Assembly (NCBI RefSeq): GCF_000969985.1
Contig: NZ_CP009526.1
Span: 1,798,001 to 1,862,000, forward strand
Source of the DNA: Methanosarcina barkeri str. Wiesmoor
GTDB lineage: Archaea > Halobacteriota > Methanosarcinia > Methanosarcinales > Methanosarcinaceae
Length of the DNA: 64,000 bases
Direction: 5' to 3'
How positions within the stretch are numbered: the first letter of the stretch is position 1; each line of letters starts with the position of its first letter. The notes under the pieces were generated by a model, which was not told the origin of the DNA, made no database searches, and saw nothing but the letters and a program-made list of their open reading frames with translations. Position numbers and translations under genes: made by a program. Shown here in pieces: positions 16,314 through 25,987 of the stretch.

Positions 16314-16475
16314 AGTACTCCAATATTTAGTCTTCGGTACCTTGATTTTTGAAAATGCATCAATATTTAGTAATTAGTTCCTTGAGTTTTAAAAGTAATC
16401 TCCTATTTCGCAGTCGGTTCCTTGATTTTTAAAACTACTCCAATATTTAGCAGTCATGCCCTGGATTTTTTTCAA
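16314..16475. repeat. ~40-bp degenerate tandem repeat
   Basis: About four diverged copies of a unit containing CAATATTTAG and GTTCCTTGATTTTTAAAA lie between the 90-residue membrane protein (minus) and the small gene at 16669 (plus). Confidence 0.7.
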
Positions 16476-16668
16476 TCCTGGACTTTTTCAATATTACGTT
16501 AACATCCACATGCAGCAGTCAAAAATAAGGTAAATTGGATTACTTTCTCTATTAAAATTTAAGTATTTTTATGTAGAGCAGAATGAAATGGAAAGCTTTA
16601 TAGATTCTTTATACAACTAATTCATTCAGTCTATTTTTTTTGAAAATACTGTAAAGGACGAGAATATA

Positions 16669-16803
16669 ATGACAATAAAAAAATCATGCCTGATTGTTTT
16701 AGCTTCAACCGCCCTTCTTTTGTTATTTATTGTCTTTTCATTTACTACATCAGGTAGTCACTGCACAGAGTTCTTCTTTCTCGACATATGCATAGATATC
16801 TAA
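16669..16803 (+). CDS. 44-residue exported peptide
   Basis: MTIKKSCLIVLASTALLLLF begins a 44-codon frame ending with FFFLDICIDI. Residues 1-27 form a signal peptide or signal anchor with basic start and long hydrophobic core. The short remainder has three cysteines in the whole chain. AAGGACGAG lies upstream of the ATG. It shows a genuine signal-like profile but has no recognised family. It could be a small membrane peptide or the intact start of a truncated secreted protein. Confidence 0.4.
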   Translation: MTIKKSCLIVLASTALLLLFIVFSFTTSGSHCTEFFFLDICIDI

Positions 16804-17033
16804 TTCAGTTTTATTGAAAAAATATAGCTTTGTTACAAAATCAGTGAAAATTTTCACAATTAGGGAAGTAAATCAATCTCACCACAGAGAAAATGATACA
16901 CAAAGGTGAGAATTAGTATATAGTACCAAACTGAGGAAATATTATTTTTGCAACAGAACTAACCGTTGGATCATTTTACTTCATAGCTGACATGTGTATG
17001 TTTTTGTACTTCTTTATGATGCCATCATTCAAA

Positions 17034-17042
17034 TTATATAAA
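17034..17042 (+). promoter_or_regulatory. TATA-like element for the PGF-CTERM gene
   Basis: TTATATAAA lies 33-41 bp before the preferred ATG at 17075. That matches an archaeal TATA box with a short leader carrying AGGAAT. It is assigned only by sequence and spacing. Confidence 0.4.
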
Positions 17043-17074
17043 TTATTTATAACAGATTGGAAATAGGAATTAAA

Positions 17075-18205
17075 ATGAAACTGCCACTAAAAATAACAGG
17101 TATCCTCTTAATCTTCGCTCTGCTGACAGCATGTGTAGCAGCAACTGAAAACAAAAATCTCCCGACAAAAGAAGAAATAACTGATTTTATTGCTGGTATA
17201 CCAGTATCTGATAATTATATTATCACAGTATTTGATACCGTGAAAGACAAACAGCCGACATGGAACTGTGATACATGGGAAGATAAAAATGGTAACCAGA
17301 TGCTCAGTTTGTATTATGTAGATCCAGACTCAGTAAAAGGATACGATAGCATATACTTTAATGAGTTCGGGAAAAAAATCTCCATGTGTGGGGTTGAAGC
17401 CAAGCTGGTAAATCATTACGTAGGCGAGGCTGTTTCGGAAGAAAACACTCCTGTAGGTGCTACAAGTGGTTCGATTAAAGAACAGAGTGTTACAGACCAA
17501 ACCGAGACAGTTGAAGAAGAAGCTGACTCAGTTGAACAGGAAACCGAATCAGCTGAAGAGAATCCCGATTCGGTTGATGATAAACGGCTGGAAGATTATG
17601 AAGATCGAATGGACGATTATGAGGATCAGCTAGCTGAGTATCAGGACAAGCTGGCTGAATATGAAAGTCAGTCGGTTAATTATAACCAGCCGACTGCGTA
17701 TAAAGACGCACCAGCAGAAGAGCCGGAAGCGTCTTCTGCAAGTGTAAGCCTCCATGGTGAGAAAACAAAAGTCCTTATGGGAGAAGATATCTTGCTCAGG
17801 CTCTCAGCAGTGAACCTAATCACAAAGCCTACCATGCATGTCCAGGCTATAATTATTCCTCCGTCGGGGATGAGCGTCTCTTCTACGGAGTTTGTTGAGT
17901 CCGGTGCTGGACAGTACACAACTACATATGACATTGAACCCGGCAAAGGAAGAGATATTGAAGTAAGGATTGCAGCCAACCAGGTTGGGGATTTTAATGT
18001 TACAGGCAGGGTAATATATTATTTTGGAAGTGACACAAAAGATGGAGACGATACAACGCTCGATCTCCCTATTCGTGTAGAAGACCCAACTCCTTCCCAA
18101 TCCACGTCTGAGGAAAACCCCTCGGCAATTAAAGACATTCCTGGTTTTGGAGCCGTAAGCCTGGTAATGATATTGATAATGGTATTTCTCTTAAAAAGAT
18201 ATTAA
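17075..18205 (+). CDS. Surface protein with PGF-CTERM-like anchor
   Basis: A 376-residue exported protein from the ATG at 17075 (AGGAAT upstream; the earlier TTG at 17057 is less likely). Signal peptide about 1-25. An N-terminal globular region (about 30-120, with a conserved-looking Cys pair NCDTW...MCGVEA) is followed by an acidic Glu/Asp/Ser linker, a coiled segment with repeated EDYEDQLAEYQDKLAEYES, and a beta domain (about 225-335, VSLHGEKTKVLMGEDILLRL). The tail DIPGFGAVSLVMILIMVFLLKRY has PGF, a TM helix and basic end, the pattern processed by archaeosortase A. Probably lipid-anchored and glycosylated on the cell surface. Role unknown. Confidence 0.7.
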   Translation: MKLPLKITGILLIFALLTACVAATENKNLPTKEEITDFIAGIPVSDNYIITVFDTVKDKQPTWNCDTWEDKNGNQMLSLYYVDPDSVKGYDSIYFNEFGKKISMCGVEAKLVNHYVGEAVSEENTPVGATSGSIKEQSVTDQTETVEEEADSVEQETESAEENPDSVDDKRLEDYEDRMDDYEDQLAEYQDKLAEYESQSVNYNQPTAYKDAPAEEPEASSASVSLHGEKTKVLMGEDILLRLSAVNLITKPTMHVQAIIIPPSGMSVSSTEFVESGAGQYTTTYDIEPGKGRDIEVRIAANQVGDFNVTGRVIYYFGSDTKDGDDTTLDLPIRVEDPTPSQSTSEENPSAIKDIPGFGAVSLVMILIMVFLLKRY

Positions 18206-18340
18206 ACAAAAACAATTTAAAAGAATGTATGAGTTATTAATTAATTCCGAATAACTCTTCCATTTCCTTTTTTGAGAGAAACAGGAAATTTCTGTGCTTA
18301 CAATTTTCAGTAACTTATCTCAGGATGAAAATCAACTTAA

Positions 18341-21106
18341 ATGGGTAAGCCTATGAATAATAATCAGACTCCGGAGCAAAAAGCAAGAAATGACATTGAC
18401 AGAAAATTAAACGCTTCTGGCTGGATAGTGCAGGAAAAGAGCAAGATCGATTGGAGTGCTTCTAGGGGTATTGCAGTTAAGGAGTATTTAACTGACGTCG
18501 GGCCTGCTGATTATGTGTTATTTGTTGATAAGAAACCGGTTGGAATTATTGAAGCAAAAAAGGACGAAGAAGGCCATCGGTTAAACGTGGTCGAGGAACA
18601 GTCCTCAAGATACGCTACGAGCAAACTGAAATACCTGGACAATGACCCATTGCCTTTTGTGTACGAGAGTACAGGGGAACTTACTCGGTTCACAGACTTC
18701 CGTGACCCAAAACCAAGATCAAAACCTGTTTTTTCTTTTTACAGGCCTGAGACTTTTGAAGAGTATCTTAAAAATAGGCCTTTGAGGGAAAGGCTACTGG
18801 ATCTTCCCGAATTGAAGACAGATGACCTGCGTGACTGCCAGATAACTGCGATTTCAAATCTTGAGAAATCCTTTAAGGACAACCGCCCAAGAGCTCTTAT
18901 CCAGATGGCAACAGGTTCGGGAAAAACCTATACTGCTATAACCTTCATCTACCGATTGCTGAAATTTGCGGATGCAAAAAAAGTGCTGTTTCTTGTTGAT
19001 ACCAGGAACCTTGGTGAACAGGCAGAACAGGAATTCAAAAATTATACTCCCAATGATGATAACCGGAAATTCACAGAGCTATATAATGTACAGCGTTTAC
19101 GTTCCAGTTATATCACATCAGACAGCCAGGTGTGTATTTCCACAATCCAACGTCTTTACTCCATCCTGAAGGACGAGGATCTGGACGAGATTAATGAGGA
19201 AGAAAACCCTGCCGAGAGAGGCTGGCAGCCAAAAGAACCGCTTCCTGTAGTCTATAATGAGAAAGTTCCCATTGAAGAGTTTGACTTTGTAGTTATAGAC
19301 GAATGTCACCGTTCCATATACAACCTGTGGCAACAGGTTCTGGATTACTTTGATGCTTTTTTGATAGGTCTGACAGCCACGCCGGACAAGCGCACTTTCG
19401 GCTTTTTCAATGAAAACGTGGTGAGTGAGTACAGTCATGAAGACGCAGTGGCAGACGGCGTGAATGTGGGTTATGACGTGTATACCATTGAGACTGAAAT
19501 TACCAAAAACGGGTCAAAAATAAATGCGCGGGAGTTTGTGGACAAACGGGAGAAGCTTACCCGTAAAAAACGCTGGGAACAGCTGGATGAAGATTTCACC
19601 TATACTTCCAAAAACTTAGACAGAGATGTGGTTAACCTCAACCAGATACGACGTGTGATACGAACATTTAAGGAAAAGTTACCTGAGATCTTTCCCGGCA
19701 GAAAGGAAGTTCCTAAAACCCTGATTTTTGCCAAGAACGATAGCCATGCCGATGATATTATCAATATAGTGAGGGAAGAGTTCGGAGAAGGCAATGCCTT
19801 TTGCAAAAAAGTGACCTACAAGGCCGAAGAAGACCCTAAATCGGTATTATCAGCTTTTCGCAATGAGTACAATCCCAGAATAGCGGTTACAGTAGACATG
19901 ATTGCTACGGGCACGGATATCAAGCCGCTGGAATGCCTGCTCTTTATGAGGAATGTAAAAAGCAAGAATTATTTTGAGCAGATGAAGGGTCGAGGTACAC
20001 GAACTCTGGACTACGATGATCTGAAAAAAGTGACACCTTCTGCGATTTCGGCCAAGACTCATTTTGTAATTGTGGACGCGGTGGGCGTTACAAAAACCAT
20101 GAAAACCGACAGCCGACCTCTGGAACGCCAGAAAAGCACATCTCTTAAAGACCTGCTGGAAGCAGTAACCTTTGGGGCTCAGGACGAAGACCTTTATGTT
20201 TCTCTGGCTTCTCGACTTGCAAGGCTGGACAGGCAGATAAACGAAGCCGAAAGAGCTACTTTTGCGGAGAAAGCGAACGGAAAAACGATCAACCAGACTG
20301 TTAAGGACCTTCTCAATGCATACAATCCTGACATCATTGAGCTCAAAGCTTCTGAGATTAAACAACGCCAGCCGGAGATTTCAGAAGCCGATGCAAGGAA
20401 AAAAGCGCAGGAGAACCTAATTGATATTGCCAGATCAACTTTTTCCGGCGAGTTGAACGAATATATAGAGAATGTCCGCAGGGTCCATGAGCAAATTATT
20501 GATACCGTGAACCTTGACACCGTTAACAGAGCCGGCTGGGATAAAGACACTGTGGTACAAGCGGATGAACTGGTTAATGACTTTAAGGCATATATGGAAG
20601 CAAATAAAGACGAGCTCACAGCCCTGAGGATTTTCTACAACCAGCCCTACAGGCGCAGGGAAGTTACTTATTCGATGTTAAAAGAAGTGATGGAGAAACT
20701 GAAGCTGGAAAAGCCCCAATTCGCTCCTTTGAGGGTCTGGCAGGCTTACGAGCAACTGGAAAAGGTGAACGGGAATTCCCCAAAAAAACAAATGACTGCT
20801 CTGGTTTCTCTGATCCGCAGGATAACTGAGATCGACCCTGTACTGACAGCCTACGACCAGACAGTGAACCGGAATTTTCAGGAATGGGTATTTAAAAAGC
20901 AGGCTGGAACTCTGAAATTTAATGAAGACAAGATGAACTGGCTTCGCATGATTAAAGATTATGTTGCAACCAGCTTCCATCTGGAAATAGACGACCTTGA
21001 TTACACTCCCTTTGATGCTCTTGGCGGGCGAGGCAGAATGTACCAGTTGTTCGGGGATGAGATGAATCTGGTTATCAGCGAATTGAATGAGGCTCTGGCG
21101 GCGTAA
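18341..21106 (+). CDS. hsdR: Type I restriction enzyme, R subunit
   Basis: A 921-residue HsdR. It has an N-terminal PD-(D/E)xK nuclease (about 25-75, GPADYVLFVDKKPVGIIEAKK supplying D and ExK), a helicase domain with Walker A MATGSGKTYT (about 190) and DEAD-like VIDECHRS, then LTATPDKRT (motif III), and a C-terminal helicase lobe with TVDMIATGTDIKPLE and MKGRGTRT (motifs V-VI). The C-terminal helical region docks onto the M2S methylase. It translocates DNA after recognising unmethylated sites and cleaves at a distance. The start may be ATG 18341 or 18353. Its last ~29 nt are repeated before hsdS, which points to later insertion between the two genes. Confidence 0.93.
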   Translation: MGKPMNNNQTPEQKARNDIDRKLNASGWIVQEKSKIDWSASRGIAVKEYLTDVGPADYVLFVDKKPVGIIEAKKDEEGHRLNVVEEQSSRYATSKLKYLDNDPLPFVYESTGELTRFTDFRDPKPRSKPVFSFYRPETFEEYLKNRPLRERLLDLPELKTDDLRDCQITAISNLEKSFKDNRPRALIQMATGSGKTYTAITFIYRLLKFADAKKVLFLVDTRNLGEQAEQEFKNYTPNDDNRKFTELYNVQRLRSSYITSDSQVCISTIQRLYSILKDEDLDEINEEENPAERGWQPKEPLPVVYNEKVPIEEFDFVVIDECHRSIYNLWQQVLDYFDAFLIGLTATPDKRTFGFFNENVVSEYSHEDAVADGVNVGYDVYTIETEITKNGSKINAREFVDKREKLTRKKRWEQLDEDFTYTSKNLDRDVVNLNQIRRVIRTFKEKLPEIFPGRKEVPKTLIFAKNDSHADDIINIVREEFGEGNAFCKKVTYKAEEDPKSVLSAFRNEYNPRIAVTVDMIATGTDIKPLECLLFMRNVKSKNYFEQMKGRGTRTLDYDDLKKVTPSAISAKTHFVIVDAVGVTKTMKTDSRPLERQKSTSLKDLLEAVTFGAQDEDLYVSLASRLARLDRQINEAERATFAEKANGKTINQTVKDLLNAYNPDIIELKASEIKQRQPEISEADARKKAQENLIDIARSTFSGELNEYIENVRRVHEQIIDTVNLDTVNRAGWDKDTVVQADELVNDFKAYMEANKDELTALRIFYNQPYRRREVTYSMLKEVMEKLKLEKPQFAPLRVWQAYEQLEKVNGNSPKKQMTALVSLIRRITEIDPVLTAYDQTVNRNFQEWVFKKQAGTLKFNEDKMNWLRMIKDYVATSFHLEIDDLDYTPFDALGGRGRMYQLFGDEMNLVISELNEALAA

Positions 21107-21108
21107 AA
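21080..21108 (+). repeat. hsdR 3'-end direct repeat, copy 1
   Basis: This is the genuine end of hsdR, coding for ELNEALAA and stop. 28 of 29 bases recur at 22318-22346 just before hsdS. The two copies flank a 1.2-kb insert. Confidence 0.9.
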
Positions 21109-21439
21109 AAGAAAATGATAAGTTGGGAGAATACAGCTTTTTCTTCGTTTGTACTTATAATGCAGTAGTATGCCAATTCTTTTGTAAATCAAAAGTTAAA
21201 TTTTGAGTACTTCTTTAAGACCAATTCAAAAAGTTACAATCGTCTTATCATAAAAGTGGCCAAGTTGTAAAAATCATTAATTTAAAAATTGGGAAACAGC
21301 AGAAAATATTTGGCATATTTTATTTATATTAAAAATTTTATATTTATAAAAACTAATATGATAACAAAAAATGAAATTTATATAAATGTTTTGAACTTAA
21401 ACAATTAATATTATCTAATTGTAAAATAAACTAAAATGT

Positions 21440-22111
21440 ATGCAATCAAAAGAAGACTATTTAATATGGATCTATGAACAGTGCCAAGAAGGTTATCATT
21501 CTAGAGATCAGATGACAAATGATATTTTTTATAAAATGATTATGATTTTTTCACTACAGGCTGGTTTTATTACTTTCCCTTTAATGACAAAACTTGTCAA
21601 TAAAGATAATTTTTCTTTATACGCTGAATATTTATTTATTTTTTCTGTGGTTGGTTTCATTTCTTTATTTGTTTTTTTTGTTATTCTTCGCAATGTGGTA
21701 GAATGCAAAATTGCGTTAAGAAAACAAAGTGAATCAATTGAAACGGAAATTCGAAATTTATATTTATCAAATTTAGCAAATCAAGATAATTACTTTAATA
21801 TTGTGAGTATTAATAACCCAGATAGTTATTGTAAATTCAAAAATAAGTATTGTAAATTTAAAATTACTTATTATATTAATAAATGTGCAAATAATTCCCC
21901 CTTAGAAGATAAATGTTATCAGTATTGGGAGCGCGTAAAACGTAGAGGATGGTTAAAGATTTTAAATGGAAAGACAGATGAGGAAAGGTTTATCATTTTA
22001 CTTCCAGCGTTAATTCTTATGATTATATGGACAGCTATATGTTTTTACCTTATTTTAGATCCAGATAATACTTTATCATTATTTAATTTTTCAAAGCAAG
22101 ACTTAATCTGA
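21440..22111 (+). CDS. Unknown three-TM membrane protein in restriction-locus insert
   Basis: A 223-residue, AT-rich gene unlike hsdR/hsdM in base use. After a polar N-terminus (YLIWIYEQCQEGYHSRDQM) come TM1 (about 34-52) and TM2 (about 62-85). A cytoplasmic loop of about 100 residues, rich in Lys, Tyr, Asn and Cys (with a duplicated YCKFK), follows, then TM3 (about 185-207) and a short tail. No enzymatic motif is seen. The layout resembles small membrane effectors or partners found beside defence genes (SLATT- or RipA-like), but I cannot place it in a family. It lies between duplicated hsdR ends. The 333 bp before it contain no gene. Confidence 0.6.
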   Translation: MQSKEDYLIWIYEQCQEGYHSRDQMTNDIFYKMIMIFSLQAGFITFPLMTKLVNKDNFSLYAEYLFIFSVVGFISLFVFFVILRNVVECKIALRKQSESIETEIRNLYLSNLANQDNYFNIVSINNPDSYCKFKNKYCKFKITYYINKCANNSPLEDKCYQYWERVKRRGWLKILNGKTDEERFIILLPALILMIIWTAICFYLILDPDNTLSLFNFSKQDLI

Positions 22112-22181
22112 TTTTGTGTAATGATATATCTTAAATTAGATATAATTGTATTAGATGTCTTACTTTTTAATTTTACAAAAA

Positions 22182-22295
22182 ATGCATACTGCTGTTTATA
22201 ATCAAGACAAAGGGCTTTTAAAAAGAATAGGTCCAGATAAAGGCGGATATTGGGAAGTTAATCTAAGAAACAAAGAATTTAACTCCTTAGAGTAA
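22182..22295 (+). pseudogene. C-terminal relic, Schlafen/AlbA_2-type winged helix
   Basis: A 37-codon frame contains GLLKRIGPDKGGYWEV. Its LxRIGxxKxGYW core is the usual end of the winged-helix domain in AlbA_2/Schlafen-type ATP-binding proteins often coded in type I restriction operons. Nothing of the upstream domains remains. It ends 51 bp before hsdS, inside the insert. The family link is from memory of the motif. Confidence 0.45.
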
Positions 22296-22317
22296 ATTAG
22301 TGAAAAGTTCGAACACT

Positions 22318-22346
22318 GAATTAAATGAGGCTCTGGCGGCGTAAAA
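22318..22346 (+). repeat. hsdR 3'-end direct repeat, copy 2
   Basis: GAATTAAATGAGGCTCTGGC and the bases that follow repeat the hsdR terminus with one mismatch and run directly into the GTG start of hsdS. This is most simply the original hsdR-hsdS junction, with copy 1 or 2 created by the insertion. Confidence 0.9.
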
Positions 22347-23825
22347 GTGAAAAAGATTAAACCTATTATTGAAGAGGAAATAGCTGAATACCCGAATTTG
22401 CCAAATGATTGGCAATGGACTCGCTTGGGAGAAATCGCAGATAACATCCAGTACGGTTACACGGAGTCTTCTTCTGACGAACCCATTGGACCTAAATTTT
22501 TAAGAATTACTGATATCCAAAATAATGAAGTGAATTGGAAATCTGTCCCTTATTGTGAAATCGATAATACAAAAAAACAAAATTATTTGCTAAAAGATGG
22601 GGATTTAGTTTTTGCAAGGACAGGAGCAACAGTTGGAAAAAGTTATTTACTCAAAGGAGATTTCCCTGAAAGTGTTTTTGCATCATATTTAATCAGGGTT
22701 AGATTATTGGAAGAAATTTCCGAATCATTTGTGTACAACTTTTTTCAAAGTTTAACTTACTGGAAGCAGATCACTGAAGGTCAAGTTGGTATTGGGCAAC
22801 CGAATGTAAATGGAACAAAACTATCTTTGCTTATTGTTCCTGTTGCTCCTCTTCTCGAACAACGCGCCATAGTCTCAAAAATCGAGCAACTCTTCAGCGA
22901 ACTGGATAATGGCATTTCTAACCTCAAACTGGCACAGGAACAGCTCAAAGTTTATCGGCAGGCGGTGCTGAAGAAAGCATTTGAAGGAAAGCTTACGAAA
23001 AAATGGCGAGAGGAAAATCCTGATGTTGAAGATTCAAAATATGTTTTGAATAAAATTAAAAACCAAATATCTACTCAAAAAAAGACTAAAGAAATTCAAG
23101 ATATCCAATATGGAGAAGTACCATATGAATTACCATTTAAGTGGAACTGGGTATCTCTAAGCGATGTATCAATATCGATTACAGATGGAGATCATCAGGC
23201 TCCCCCTAAAGCCGATTCAGGTGTTCCTTTTATTGTAATCTCAAATATAAGTTCAGGAAAACTAGACATGTCTGAAACGATGTATGTTCCTGAAAAATAT
23301 TACGAAAATCTTGCAGCAAAAAGAAAGCCACAACCAAGAGATATTTTATATTCGGTAACGGGTTCATATGGCATACCGATATTAATATCAGAAAATTATA
23401 GATTCTGTTTTCAGCGTCATATTGCTCTCATTCGTCCTCATATGGAAATTTCCTCTAAGTACCTATATTATATTTTGAAATCTCCTTTTGTTTATAAACA
23501 AGCAACAAAAGTTGCTACAGGAACTGCTCAATTAACTGTGCCGCTTTCAGGTCTTCGAACAATAAAAGTTCCCATTCCTCCAATCGCCGAACAACAAGCC
23601 ATCGTCCAGGAAATCGAAACCCGCCTTTCAGTCTGCGAGAAGATAGAACAGGACATTAAAGATAATCTGGAAAGAGCCGAAGCACTACGGCAGAGTATTT
23701 TGAAAAAAGCGTTTGAAGGGAAGTTGCTTAATGAAAAAGAGCTGGCAGAGGTTCGAGGGGCAGAGGATTGGGAGCCGGCTGAGGTTTTGCTTGAAAGAAT
23801 AAAGGCAGAAAAAGCGAGAAAATAA
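22347..23825 (+). CDS. hsdS: Type I restriction enzyme, S (specificity) subunit
   Basis: A 492-residue HsdS that selects the bipartite target for the M and R subunits. It has two target-recognition domains (about 10-165 and 250-415), each followed by a conserved helical spacer: LLEQRAIVSKIEQLFSELD...AVLKKAFEGKLT (about 170-225) and IAEQQAIVQEIETRLSVCEK...SILKKAFEGKLL (about 420-475). The two spacers are recognisable repeats of each other, as expected. TRD1 is more AT-rich than the spacers, fitting domain shuffling. The GTG start lies three bases after the duplicated hsdR stop codon. mcrB follows after 34 nt. Confidence 0.93.
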   Translation: MKKIKPIIEEEIAEYPNLPNDWQWTRLGEIADNIQYGYTESSSDEPIGPKFLRITDIQNNEVNWKSVPYCEIDNTKKQNYLLKDGDLVFARTGATVGKSYLLKGDFPESVFASYLIRVRLLEEISESFVYNFFQSLTYWKQITEGQVGIGQPNVNGTKLSLLIVPVAPLLEQRAIVSKIEQLFSELDNGISNLKLAQEQLKVYRQAVLKKAFEGKLTKKWREENPDVEDSKYVLNKIKNQISTQKKTKEIQDIQYGEVPYELPFKWNWVSLSDVSISITDGDHQAPPKADSGVPFIVISNISSGKLDMSETMYVPEKYYENLAAKRKPQPRDILYSVTGSYGIPILISENYRFCFQRHIALIRPHMEISSKYLYYILKSPFVYKQATKVATGTAQLTVPLSGLRTIKVPIPPIAEQQAIVQEIETRLSVCEKIEQDIKDNLERAEALRQSILKKAFEGKLLNEKELAEVRGAEDWEPAEVLLERIKAEKARK

Positions 23826-23859
23826 TTCATCTAGTGGATATAGAAGGGAAGTTGTCTCT

Positions 23860-25977
23860 ATGAGAGAAGACGAAATCAAAAAGGGTATTCAGTTAATTTG
23901 TGATACGTCTAAAGAGATATCAAGACTTTATGAGGATAAAAATGCCTTAATTAATAAACTCAATAGTCTATCTAAAGAAGACCTGGCTCTATTAGAATAT
24001 GAGTACAGATCAAAATCAGGGCCAGTTACAGATCTACGTAAAGATGTGTTAAAATATCTGCTCGATGGGAATAAACTGGATGAAAAGGCATTTGATGAAT
24101 TTATTCTTAAGCATCGTACTGGAAATGAGGAAAAATTTATAGCGTATCAAAAGCCGTTTTCTATCTTTCATCCATTCATCACTTCTTACGGGCACAAACC
24201 ACTCAGAGAATTTGTACAACAATTCATAGATGAGATAATTGAAAGATTACAGTTAAAAGGACTAGTTAATCAAAAGTATGTCGACTTTCAAGGTGCTAGA
24301 TATTTAGGAACCAACAGATCATGGTTTGCAATTTATAACAGTAAACATAAATCCCAATCTACAGCAATACAGCTTTTTGTTGATCTTCAGGATGGTAAGA
24401 TTGAGTATGGTGTTTATCGTTACCCGAATGAGTATATAAAAGGACCAGTAAAAAGAGATTCTACCACTTTTGATTTTGAATCATTAATTTCCTTTTTTGA
24501 CGAAAATAAAGAATTGATCCTGAAAGACTACCCTGACACAGAAAAAGTATTAACTGCTCTGCCAACAGGTGAAAATAAGCAAGGCGTTTTAACTATTCCG
24601 TTAGCAGGTAATAAGCTGTATAAAATATCACATGGGGAATTTAAAGCTAAAAAACATGCAAATATTCTCAACACATTTAAACAAAATCACTGGGTTGGTC
24701 TTCATGAAAATACCGGAAAAAGGCAGGGTGAGCGATTTAAAAATGACCTGCGGCTGGGTGACTATTTATATATCACTGTAGGTGCTGATGAACTTTTTGC
24801 GATAGCAAAAATCAAATCCGATTCATGGGAATATGTTCCAGAGAGTATTGTATTTGAGAGTGGTTGGATCTACCGAGAAGTAGAATATGTTAAATATGCA
24901 ATAAAAACAGACCCTCATGAATTAAAAAAACTAAAAAAACATTTCTATCCTAGCGCAAACAGTACTTTGTTTGAGATTACTTCTGACAACCTCAATGAAG
25001 CAAATGAGAATCTTTTTAAGCCTTATTTTGGAGTTGAATTTGTTTCGGATAAAACAGATCCTGAAATAGAAGATGAAAACGCGGCAAACATTCCGGAAAA
25101 GTTCCCCCGCAACATCATATTATATGGACCTCCTGGCACTGGAAAGACATACAATACAATTGACCTAGCGGTTGAAATTATAACAGAAAATGAAGCCAGT
25201 CATCAGGAAAACAAAAAAAGATTTGATGTTCTGAGAGAAGAAGGGCAGATTGAGTTTATTACTTTCCATCAAAACTATAGCTACGAAGACTTTATGATTG
25301 GGATTCGGCCTGACCTAAGTGAAACTTCAACCTTAAAATTCAGGCGTAGAGAAGGTGTATTTTATAAGATTTGTAAAAGGGCAGAGCAGAATTATTTGCA
25401 ATCACAGAATAAAGAAAACACACCTGAACCTCTTAAAAAATACGTGCTCATCATTGACGAAATCAACAGAGCCAATATTTCTAAAGTATTTGGTGAGCTT
25501 ATTACACTGTTAGAAGAAGATAAGCGTCTGGGAGCTAAAAACGAACTTAGAGTCAGTATTCCTGGCGAAGAAACTGATTTTGGAGTCCCGCCTAATCTTT
25601 ACGTCATCGGAACCATGAATACCGCCGACAAATCGATAGCAATGATTGATATCGCATTGCGAAGGCGCTTTGAGTTCAGAGGCTATTTCCCTGATTACGA
25701 CAAAGTAGATGAGCTTAGTGGGAAGATCCTGAAGCATATAAATAAACAAATATACGAGCGAAAAAAATCTGCTGATTATTTAATTGGCCACGGGTATTTC
25801 ATGAACGGGGACAAAACTCCAGAAACCTTTAAAGTGATTGAGAATAAGGTGATACCCTTGCTAATGGAGTATTTTTCTGGCAAAACCGATGTTGTTGAAG
25901 AAATATTCAAGGGAAGCGAATGGGCAGTAAAATACGATACTGAGAAGTATTGTTGGCAAATCAAACCAGTAAATTAA
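23860..25977 (+). CDS. mcrB: McrB-type 5-methylcytosine restriction GTPase
   Basis: A 705-residue AAA+ motor of a type IV (modified-DNA-dependent) system. Residues 1-90 are helical. About 100-225 resembles the MrcB N-terminal DNA-reading domain (KYVDFQGARYLG...SWFAIYN). About 250-385 looks like an EVE-like base-reading module (NHWVGLHENTGKR...LRLGDYLYITVGAD). The motor has Walker A GPPGTGKT (423-430), Walker B VLIIDEINRANISKVFGE and the McrB signature MNTADKSIAMIDIALRRRF. Methylated-base specificity is unknown. It lies between hsdS and hsdM, and mcrC starts 10 nt after its stop. Confidence 0.9.
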   Translation: MREDEIKKGIQLICDTSKEISRLYEDKNALINKLNSLSKEDLALLEYEYRSKSGPVTDLRKDVLKYLLDGNKLDEKAFDEFILKHRTGNEEKFIAYQKPFSIFHPFITSYGHKPLREFVQQFIDEIIERLQLKGLVNQKYVDFQGARYLGTNRSWFAIYNSKHKSQSTAIQLFVDLQDGKIEYGVYRYPNEYIKGPVKRDSTTFDFESLISFFDENKELILKDYPDTEKVLTALPTGENKQGVLTIPLAGNKLYKISHGEFKAKKHANILNTFKQNHWVGLHENTGKRQGERFKNDLRLGDYLYITVGADELFAIAKIKSDSWEYVPESIVFESGWIYREVEYVKYAIKTDPHELKKLKKHFYPSANSTLFEITSDNLNEANENLFKPYFGVEFVSDKTDPEIEDENAANIPEKFPRNIILYGPPGTGKTYNTIDLAVEIITENEASHQENKKRFDVLREEGQIEFITFHQNYSYEDFMIGIRPDLSETSTLKFRRREGVFYKICKRAEQNYLQSQNKENTPEPLKKYVLIIDEINRANISKVFGELITLLEEDKRLGAKNELRVSIPGEETDFGVPPNLYVIGTMNTADKSIAMIDIALRRRFEFRGYFPDYDKVDELSGKILKHINKQIYERKKSADYLIGHGYFMNGDKTPETFKVIENKVIPLLMEYFSGKTDVVEEIFKGSEWAVKYDTEKYCWQIKPVN

Positions 25978-25987
25978 ACAATAAACC

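Noticed and set aside
19118-20619. Minus-strand frames of 106-171 codons inside hsdR
   Set aside because: Antisense of a well-conserved helicase gene; no start signals or family pattern.
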